A stretch of DNA of 64,000 nt from Liolophura sinensis. Lineage: Eukaryota > Mollusca > Polyplacophora > Chitonida > Chitonidae. The position numbers were made by a program, and so were the translations under genes. The notes under the pieces were generated by a model. It saw nothing but the letters and a program-made list of their open reading frames with translations. It was not told the DNA's origin and ran no database searches. Every line of letters begins with the position of its first letter. The first letter of the stretch is position 1. The stretch lies in contig NC_088303.1 in NCBI RefSeq assembly GCF_032854445.1, positions 4,533,501-4,597,500 of the forward strand, in the 5' to 3' direction. Positions 33,101-64,000 of this stretch are shown here, piece after piece.

Positions 33101-36100
33101 CACAGGTACATAACAAAGCTCAGGGAAGAAAACCTTTACTTGAAGAAACTTATAACTGATAAGGTAACACTTGTTTTACACATACATCACGTGTATGTGG
33201 ACCGGATTTCACTGGAGTGTCGCACTTAGATGGCTGTGTTCAATGCGGTCAGGCTTTTACTCAGAATTTGAGAAAACTGGCAAATTCAAGAACAATTCAA
33301 GGTGCAAACATGCAGACAACTAACAACAGCTTCAACTTCTGCAGTGTACGTAAAATGCCTTTGGAGGATTTACAGCCAGTTGAAATAAATTCATGACTAC
33401 TGTAGTACCGTACAGAGTGCTCCAGGTAAATCGCCTGGGTTGGGTCCTCAGACTGAAAACATGGAAGAGCTAACTTGAAATTTTGTACAAAAAATTTAAA
33501 ATTGGGACAATATATTACATTAAACAACTTAAACTTGACTGTCTAACTGTCATATTTTTTCTCCTGTATATGCATGAACATGAAGTTATTACTGGTCATG
33601 GGTTTCCCCTGGGTTCTGCAAAGTTTCCTCCCACTGTAATGTTGGCCGCCGTCATATAAGTGAAATATTCTTGATTACGGCATAAAGCACCAATCAGATA
33701 AATAAATAAAGTTATTATTTCAAAAAATTACAGTGACTTTTATGCTCACCAGTCATATTAACAATCCATGTTTTGGGGGTTTTCTTGTTCGTTAAACTGA
33801 TTTGATTTCTAAAATTTGAGTATTTTACACCAGGCAAAATGTTTCAGTAGTATTTTCGGTTGACTACATGGATGTGTATTAGAATTATGAGTAGCTTCTT
33901 TTTAAGTATCCTTTTTCAATAATTACAATGAGATGAAGTCTTGTTTTTCTTCTTCAGGGCATAAGTGGAACTCAGAGGTAAGGCCTATCTAAAACTGTTA
34001 CAAAATATTTCTGTATCAAATTTTATTTTGCTCACAATTTTGGTTTTCCTGTGTCACATCACTTGTGGTTTTTAATTGTTATTGTCATGGAATGAACAGA
34101 AGTTTTAGCTTAATGGTTGCACTTGCTGTAGGGTTATCTGTTGCTTCTCTGTTTGAACAGGCCAGGCACCCAGGGAAATCGCTTGAACTCCTCCCCTGGG
34201 GGATATAGAGGTAAGACCACTTAATGTTAGTAGTAGCCTTCATGATCAGTTTTCATCATAAAAATGATTCATCATGATTTGTGTATTACTTTAAATCACC
34301 AGTTTTCAACCAACTACAAAGTCATCATAATTATTCATAACCACAAAATTATCATAACTAACGAAAGCTGATATTTTGGCAGATAGGTGTAATTAAATGA
34401 TGTCTGTAGCGGTTTTTAATGATTGGTTTCCTTAGTTATAACTTTGAGTCATAATTACTTAACTGAATTATGCACAGATGCACCTTCCTAAATGGTTACT
34501 ATGTAGTACTAATATCAAAGGCAGTCATTTTGGGACATGTAGTTGTAATTAAAATGATTTTATTGATATTTAAATGTTAATTAAGGGTTACCTAAGTCCT
34601 AATCAGCCAGGTTTAATGTGATTAATCCTGCTAATTGAATAATATAAATACAGACAGTCAGCTATGTGATGGAACAGAAGTGGTGGTTAATTCTGTACAA
34701 TCTAGTTTACTCAGTCCATAAAACTGACTGCCACCTTATCAGTGAAAAATTATTGATCACAGTGTTCGACACCAAATAAAACATGAATAAATAATAAAAT
34801 AAAACAAACTTAAAGGAAAAGAAAACACTAATGTGAAGTATATATATATATATATATATATATGAAAGATCATTAAACACTGTTTGCAAAAATAGTTGAA
34901 TTTATATTTTTAGAATTTTTTTATTCCAGTAAAATACATTTGAAACTTTGTATTTAATTGTGGTTGTGTCCTTCTGACCATATTAGGACCAGTGATGTCA
35001 CATAAAGTTTTAACACACATAAACTTCTACATTACACTGTTCTAAAACATACACATACAGATCTTTGAATGCATTCTCCAAATAGACCTTGAAACAAACT
35101 GTTTCAAGCAAACAGTTTCAAGCCAAAAATATGGATCGCGCGTCACTGATACCCTCTTGGTCACTACAGACCACCTTAGGTTCTAATGTTTTAAAGCCAT
35201 TTCACTTGGTTGAAAAAATTAATAAAAAACATAAATCAAACTACTTTCTGAGCCAGTGTTTATTGGTCTTTCACCTGATATGTAGTTCATTTTAGTGTTT
35301 TTAACTGTTTGTAGCAAGCGTGTTGTCACAATAGAATTGTGTATGTCTTACTTCAGCATCGCCAGGGAGTCACAGTCAGACCAGTTCTCCCTACAGGGGC
35401 ACATCCTCTGCCCCTGCCTCTTCACAAAGACGTGACAGGTGCGATGATTAATCACAACTGATTTTTATTTTTTTTGATTACTATTCCAACATTATGCTTA
35501 AGAATAGATCATACTGGAAGTTTAGTTTAGGAGGAGCCAACACCGTGAGAAATTACTCTGTAGTTATATATGGTTTAAAATTTACACTTTCTTTGATAAC
35601 GTCTACTATGTCTACTTCAAATGGATGATGCATATCATTACGATTTGTTCTTACCTTTAGAAACTATTTACTTCATGTGATTAAATGTGCTTTTTGTACT
35701 GTAGGCATCATTCTGGAGATGTGCCAAAGAACCCTTTGCTAAGGTCCCTCACTGTACAACAAATTGTGAGCTTAAATATGTTTTTAATTTTGTACATTTT
35801 TCTGTTTTTAACTGTTTTACAGTTTATGAAAAAATTGTGTAAAGTTATTATTAAAGTTTGATTCAGTGTAAATCATCTGAATTTCTCATAACTTTACAGC
35901 AGGGTGATATTGGTGTATTTGTTTATATCATGAAACGACATCCTTAAAAATATATGTTTGTTTTGTTAGAATTAGATGTGGTATTATTAGCATGGACAAA
36001 GGACTAGTAGTGGGACAAAACTGGTATTGAAATTCAAGCATAATAATACAGCTAATCAGAACAATAAAAGTCTTATTAGCATAGTTGGGTATCAGGATCG

Positions 36101-39100
36101 GATGAGACTGTTAACCCATGTTAGATTGGCATTGTTTTGAGTTGAGAATAATACAGTAATTAAGAACCAAGCCATATATAATTGTTCCTGTATGGTGAAG
36201 ATTTAATGGAGCCACATGCTGTCCCAGTGGTTTTATAGGGTGTTAATCAGATCATTCATTGAGACATATGACTCAGTCTTGAAACGTTTTACATAAAAAT
36301 ATGTGAATTAATAGTCTTGTAAGCAGTGGCCTTAAATGAATATTTGTAGTTTTTTGACTAGAAGGTTCTCATAAAGTCTTAAGTTAAAGAGGCAATCAGT
36401 TACGGTGTAGTCACAAGAAAGGATTTTTAAAAAACACATGTTACAGAATTATTAACAAAGAACTTTTCATAGCATGATCCCCCCAATTTCTTAACATTCT
36501 GTCACATTGAGCCAGCTTGCTGTAAACAAATACATAAATACATGCAAATATACTGATATACATGTTAATGTGGTGAACATATACTCCTGTACAGTGGTGC
36601 ATGTAGTGCATATGGAGTATCTTGTAATCATTGATTTAATAATTTTATTGATGTTTTATGCCAAACTCAAGAATATTTCACTTTAAATAAAATGAAAGCC
36701 AGCCAGCCAGCCAGCTAGCCAGCATTACAGTGGGAGGAAACCGGGCTTGGAAACCCACGACCATCTGCAGGTTGCTGGAAAATCTTCCAACATACAGCCC
36801 GTGAGGAAACCCGCATAAGCTTGACTTGAACTCTTAGGGACAGGATTGGTTAGAGGCTGCAGGAAATTGCGCAGCACTGGCATGCTAACCACTTTGGCCA
36901 CAGAGACCTCTGTGATCTTTGAATGTATGCGGGTAAAAACATAGTTATAGTGTTGCATAGTTTTTGTGAGATTTGCAATGCCCAGCTGTATGTGTGACAT
37001 TAAATATTACGCTGATGGCCGGGTTTATTTGTATGTGTGTGTTTATTTGTGAACGAGCAGCTGCCATTTACTTCTCCTGTGGGTGGAGGCCGAATCTCTC
37101 TACGGACACCGCCCATCAACGGCAAGCTAGGTCAGTACATACAGTGAACTCGTCCAATACGCATACGTGTGTTATAAATGTAAAAGGTTTGGTCACATTA
37201 CATTATTGACATTTTTGTGGTATCAGTTTGCTCATTGGCATTTAATAGGGCAGTTTCAATTTCAGACTCTTTAGTCACTAAATAAATAGTAGAAATAGTC
37301 CTACTACATCATGTGACTTTAATGATCAAATGTCTTGTGTTCTGGAGGCACAATTTAATGACGCGAAAGGTCACCAACGCTGAATTTTTGTCATCATTTG
37401 TGTACCCTGAAGTAACTTTTATTGCGATGTCCATGTAATCATAAATGTAATAGAATATAGTTGCTTAATATTTCCGACTAGTCATGTGGTACAATAGGAC
37501 TTATTTTGCCATCAGTGATAAAAGAATTCGAACTCAAAACTTCTGTATAGCACTGAATTATTCTGATAACACTATTTCCAAATCATATATTTTTTTATTA
37601 ATTTATTTGATTGGTGTTTTACGCTGTACTCAAGAGTATTTCACTTTCACAACAGCGGCCAACATTATGGTGGGTGGAAACCAGGTACAGTCCGGGGGAA
37701 ACCCACGACCATCCGCAGGTTGCTGGCAGACCTTCCCACTTACGGCCGGAGAGGAAGCCAGCATGAGCTGGACTTGAACTCACAGCGACCGCATTGGTGA
37801 AAGACTCCTGGGTCATTACGCTGCGCTAGCGCGCTAACCAACCCAAATCACAGATTTAAAAGTGTATGTAAAAACTAGTGTTTAACTATACATTGTTGGA
37901 CGGTAAAAGCCATACACACCTGAAACTAAATACACATTAATTTATAGTATGAGCTGGTGCATATAAGCCTGCAGGTGCTAGGTTCGGTCACATATTCTTT
38001 GGAGTATGTTGCTTACATCATCTGGTGATGTTAAATGTGAATGTGTTTGTCACTCCAAATTAATAATCTCCACGAGGATTTTAGCAATAAGCAAAATATT
38101 CATTAGCCTGCTGAGGAGTTATGATAAAACATCCATGAACAACAGCTGAATGTTAACTAATCATGTGCATCTTCAAATTAATGCCAGTGTTCTGTTTTCA
38201 GGCCCAGCAAGCACCCCCAAACAACTTGGACAAGTAAAATCCATCAGGTTTGTATGACTTGACAGTTGCATGTAATATACTCGAGGTACATGGTAATCAG
38301 TTGGAATTTGAAGGGGTCATGGGTGAAAACTTGCAATCTATATTGTACATGTGTATTTGTATATACCAAATAATTGTGTGTATAAATGTGTGCCTGTAGG
38401 CAATATAATGGACAACTTCCATAGAATCTATCTTGCCCTTGTAGAAAATCCTGTGTTTTTGATATCAAGTTATACATATGGGGTTTTGCACATTTTGTAA
38501 AACTACTCTTTATTGCTTTAAAGGACCACTAACCGATTAATCCTGATATTAATACTGCTTCTTATCAGACTGGTATTTTTTTTGCACTCCTATTATTAGC
38601 ATGACGCAGCTTTAATATCAAACCCCCTTCCCCCATTTCTAGGTACGTAACTAGCATCTGAGCGTGCCAACTGCTATGATTACTGCACATTGACTATTGA
38701 ATTATTACATTATATACGTGTATTTGTTTCTGATAATTAAATTAGTTGTGTGCAACAACTGCTGTGTCCTCTGGACCAGTCTTCAATGTATGTGTACTGG
38801 GTACACTGTCAGATCATGTCTTGTAATCATGGTTACAGAGCCTCCACCCCTGGGGCTGGTGAGGCCTTAAGACACAACTTTGCCACACCCCAGCAATCCC
38901 CAAAATTCATGACAATAGGAACGCCACAGACGATACAAGTGTGAGTATGCTTCACACAGTGTTACTTCAGATTTCATTTAGCAAGACACCAGGAAAGAAA
39001 AGAAAGTTTTAAGTTTTATAACACTGTTGGTGTAAAATTGATTGGGGTTGAAGGATACCCATAGCTGTCAGTCATAAAAAAGTCTGTAACAGCTGCAAAA

Positions 39101-40421
39101 AAAAATTGCACATGAAGCACCCCAGCGTATTTGGATAAAGTTCTACAAGATCACATGTACGCATAAACTACATGTAGGTTGGTTAGCACGCTAGCGCAGC
39201 GTAATGACCCAGAGGCCTCTCACCAATGCGGTCACTGAGTTCAAGTCCAGCTCATGCTGGTTTCCTCTCTGGCCGTTAGTGGGAAGGTTTTCCAGCAACC
39301 TGCGGATGGTCGTGGGTTTCCCCTGGGCTGTGCCCGGTTTCCTCCCACCATAATGCTGGCCGCCGTCGCACAAGTGAAATATTCTTGAGTACGGCGTAAA
39401 ACATCAAATAAATAAAGAAATAAACTACATGTAGAAGACAACTAATCATTCTTCAGCAGTACGGTATGGATATTTTTACTTCTGAATCGTTAAAAAAAAT
39501 ATGGCAGTGGCATTGCTCCAGAAACAGGACTTGTATCTGTTAGATATCACTTTTTAATATTTTAAAATTCTGAGTGCAAGCTTTTTGCTAAAGGAAAAAG
39601 CAACTAATGATATCACCTTCTTATTTCGAAAGATTTTTTTTTTTTTTTTTTTGATTGGTGTTTTACGCCGTACTCAAGAATATTTCACTTATACGACGGC
39701 GGCCAGCATTATGGTGGGTGGAAACCGGGCAGAGCCCGGCGGAAACCCACGACCATCCGCAGGTTGCTGACAGACCTTCCCACGTACGGCCGGAGAGGAA
39801 GCCAGCATGAGCTGGTCTTGAACTCACAGCGACCGCATTGGTGAGAGGCTTCTGGGTCACTACGCTGCGCTAGCGCGCTAACCGACTGAGCCACGGAGGC
39901 CCCTATTTCGAAAGAGGAGTAGAAACAACCTATCAGGCCGCAGCCAGTTTTATTTCAGATGAACTTGGTAATGCTACAAATCAACCTTAATCAGAAATTC
40001 TGACGAGGTCATGTGATGCACCATGTTAGAGAAACTGGAAACCGGAGGTCTCATCACTCATACCCCACTCAGTCATGTTCATATGGTTAAAAGGCAAAAC
40101 AGGGTAGGAGTGGAAGCAGCTGCCTTCTCAGGTTATATAAATAACTTGTGCTTAATGGGTTTAAGTTAGTAACACCGTGGAGCGTTTCTCAGTGCGTGAT
40201 TATGCTAGCTCAGAAAAAATCATGCTCTTCAAACTTTGTGGGATGCTTTATCAATGTATATATACATTTGATGTAGTGTTTTCTTTTAAACTTTCAGTTC
40301 TGCGAGCTGTGCGTCTTCAATGAACCAGTACAGACACCCTGTGAGCATAGCAAATAGCAGGGCATCATCTCCAGGCTTTACGGTCCACACCCCAAGGGGA
40401 GCTGATACCCTATTCTTATGA
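27158..40421 (+). CDS. RNF212B: RNF212B-like meiotic RING finger protein, 14 exons, complete
   Basis: Family members (RNF212, RNF212B, Zip3, HEI10) are RING E3 ligase-like factors on meiotic chromosomes that promote crossover designation. Exons: 27158-27266, 30259-30320, 30598-30672, 31841-31897, 32709-32776, 33106-33163, 33958-33977, 34161-34210, 35357-35438, 35705-35765, 37061-37130, 38202-38247, 38839-38940, 40298-40421. All have AG/GT borders, every phase closes, and the total is 984 bp or 327 residues, near the roughly 300 of vertebrate RNF212B. The RING has C7, C10, C25, H27, C30, C33, C42 and C45, with TNCGHIYCELC as the signature. Residues about 58-143 form the FFTDP segment and a coiled coil (MEFQKNHRRRLNAYIRDK). 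The tail is Ser/Pro/Thr-rich with SQTSSPYRGTSS, RISLRTPP and a C-terminal SSPGFTVHTPRG. RNF212 itself is the alternative name, but the tail favours RNF212B. Confidence 0.87.
27267..30258 (+). other. RNF212B intron 1
   Basis: A 3.0-kb intron with no recognised repeats beyond diverged duplicates of a GTACYGTGGGWGGC-type block near 29360 and 29480. No other gene was seen. Confidence 0.6.
31745..31825 (+). mobile_element. SINE tail fragment just upstream of RNF212B exon 4
   Basis: It has CATTTGACTGAAAAATTG, GTACGGCACTAAAACC and a CATT-repeat tail. This is the 3' end of a second SINE type. The fragment ends about 16 bp before the exon at 31841. Confidence 0.5.
32305..32388. repeat. 21-bp repeat, four copies
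   Basis: Units of TGAATTTGTCCGAATGTGCT type in the RNF212B intron before exon 5. Confidence 0.8.
33597..33709 (+). mobile_element. SINE, 5'-truncated
   Basis: Carries the body from GTCATGGGTTTCCCCTGGG to the AATAAATAAA tail. The tRNA head is missing, as expected for incomplete reverse transcription. Confidence 0.8.
34711..34800 (+). mobile_element. Diverged SINE 3' fragment
   Basis: ACTGACTGCCACCTTATCAG resembles the 3' body of the SINE type at 12270, followed by an ACACCAAATAAAACATG tail. Confidence 0.45.
34839..34863. repeat. (TA)n microsatellite
   Basis: About twelve TA units in an RNF212B intron. Confidence 0.95.
36636..36912 (-). mobile_element. SINE with internal AGCC expansion
   Basis: Minus-oriented copy. 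Where other copies have GGCCAGCATTA, this one has an AGCC run at 36697-36723, so a microsatellite grew inside the SINE body. The head is degraded (CCACAGAGACCTC). Confidence 0.75.
37592..37850 (-). mobile_element. tRNA-headed SINE
   Basis: Nearly complete copy in an RNF212B intron. The tail complement is on the left and the GCGCTAGCGCGCTAACCAA head complement on the right; the last head bases are missing. Confidence 0.85.
39177..39421 (+). mobile_element. tRNA-headed SINE
   Basis: Plus-oriented copy beginning within the head (GTTGGTTAGCACGCTAGCG) and ending with the AATAAAGAAATAAA tail, in the last RNF212B intron. Confidence 0.85.
39637..39902 (-). mobile_element. tRNA-headed SINE, best preserved copy
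   Basis: Preceded by a T18 run and ending in GAGCCACGGAGGCCCC. The A-box and B-box complements and the body are intact. The sequence TATTTCGAAAGA recurs on both sides (39624-39635 and 39903-39914), a likely target-site duplication. It lies about 200 bp from the plus copy at 39177-39421, so the pair could form a hairpin in RNF212B pre-mRNA. Confidence 0.85.
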
Positions 40422-40624
40422 CAACACCCATCCCCCACGTGTACAACATGGCATATGCTGGTATAAAGGGCCTGTCGTACAAGGATTTTTACTGTTTCTA
40501 TTCAGATAACATCTTGAGCTACAGTAAAATATGAAAAAAGGAGAAACTGAATTTAGAGAATGCTCTAGAATAATACTAAATCAGTCTATCTGACTTATAC
40601 TTAAAATATCATTAAAAATCAGTA

Positions 40625-40782
40625 AATAAATTTATGAATTTGTCGTACGTTGAAATGAAAGTACTGTAGTGGATTTATTTTTGTCACAATGTGCATATTG
40701 ATGCGAGAATGTTAATTATTGTTTAACCTGTCCTTTGTGTTTAGAGCCTTGACGATTTTCTTTCCTTCAAGCATCAAATAAA
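40625..40782 (+). terminator. Candidate RNF212B polyadenylation signals
   Basis: AATAAA occurs at 40625-40630 and 40777-40782, 204 and 356 bp after the stop codon. Which one is used cannot be told. Confidence 0.4.
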
Positions 40783-41223
40783 TTGTTTGTATTTTTGTCG
40801 ATATTCTACAGACGTAATGTTTAGAGAAACAAATACTCTTTAGCCCTGTATTATTAAAAATTTCCAAATATTTTACCCCTGCTATTTGACACGGTCTATT
40901 GGTCATCACACAATATCTAGTTTTTTGGCTTCTGGAAATACAGGACATAGTAAAATGTATTCTTGAAGGGGAGAAATGTTGAGCTTGGACTATTAAGTTG
41001 TCTTCTGTTGTTCATTTTGCCAGATTTTTAGCATTCTGTTGATCTTAGATAGGTGTTTTGAGGTTTGTTTGGAATCTATTCTACTGGGAAAATTGTAAAT
41101 TCAGTTGATGAAATTCATCTAACAGCTATCACTGTAAGACAAGTCTAAGAGCCTCCTTCAGCAGGAATCAAGGTTAATTATAGAATAAAATTACACAAAA
41201 GTAAGTACACAGTGAAATGCGAT

Positions 41224-41257
41224 TTTATTGTTCTCTTCTTTTCACAAAGCATTTATT
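41224..41257 (-). terminator. Candidate NSUN2 polyadenylation signals
   Basis: Minus-strand AATAAA (plus TTTATT) occurs at 41252-41257 and 41224-41229, about 80-115 bp after the NSUN2 stop. Confidence 0.4.
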
Positions 41258-41336
41258 TTTCAGTTAATTGCGTGTTCAGACATCAAAATATGAGTTCTGT
41301 TTTTACATCCTCAGCTCTTAAAACCTGGACCCTAAA

Positions 41337-63886
<22,550 letters not shown>

Positions 63887-64000
63887 CTGTTTATAGAAGA
63901 AGTCAGAATGATGATCCCATCATTTAAAATAACTTAGCATGTGCAATATTCAGACAACATAATCTGCAAACCAATCAGATAAAAAAGACGCTGCATAGCA

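Noticed and set aside
39191-39441. Repeated ORFs with GGQHYGGRKPG or MVGGNRAEPRG (many sites)
   Set aside because: They are the conserved body of the SINE translated by chance; they recur wherever a SINE lies.

Overview
This is a eukaryotic nuclear window with small exons, GT-AG introns and large introns full of repeats. It is most likely from a mollusc. The intron-exon structures, the tRNA-headed SINEs of a type widespread in molluscan genomes, a Ty3/Gypsy element and the many minisatellites all fit. The species cannot be named from the sequence. Four protein-coding genes were found by joining exons by eye and checking that splice phases close.

Layout. (1) 286-977, minus: two 5' coding exons of glutathione synthetase (GSS); the rest lies left of the window. 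(2) 7166-12911, minus: the last four exons of an unnamed gene ending in a divergent SH3-like domain; its 5' end was not found. (3) 15508-about 21420, plus: a decayed Ty3/Gypsy LTR retrotransposon with gag, protease, RT, RNase H and integrase remnants. (4) 21420-27150: mostly repeat-scattered intergenic DNA with one orphan candidate exon. (5) 27158-40421, plus: a complete 14-exon RNF212B-type gene, the meiotic RING/coiled-coil family related to Zip3 and HEI10. It closes exactly to 327 residues. (6) 41337-63886, minus: 19 exons of NSUN2, the tRNA/mRNA cytosine-5 methyltransferase; the first exons lie right of the window. RNF212B and NSUN2 are tail to tail, with stop codons about 0.9 kb apart.

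The most unusual region is the NSUN2 locus. Its introns hold about ten minisatellites with units from about 20 to 100 bp. Two of these arrays (100-bp and 85-bp units) contain copies of the 3' end of a neighbouring NSUN2 coding exon together with its 5' splice site, so the transcript carries runs of partial decoy exons. Some copies have the donor GT changed. A third array (66 bp) has an acceptor-like and a donor-like site in each unit. The locus also has a probable GC-AG intron and a one-base homopolymer frameshift in an otherwise conserved exon.

Outside NSUN2 there are arrays of 9, 29 and 31 bp, a 203-bp element with 35-bp terminal inverted repeats, a LINE fragment, a cluster of CRE-like TGACGTCA sites, and at least fifteen SINE copies. 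The genes do not form a shared pathway: GSS acts in glutathione synthesis, RNF212B in meiotic crossover formation and NSUN2 in RNA methylation. No bacterial-type system, CRISPR array or confident RNA gene was seen.
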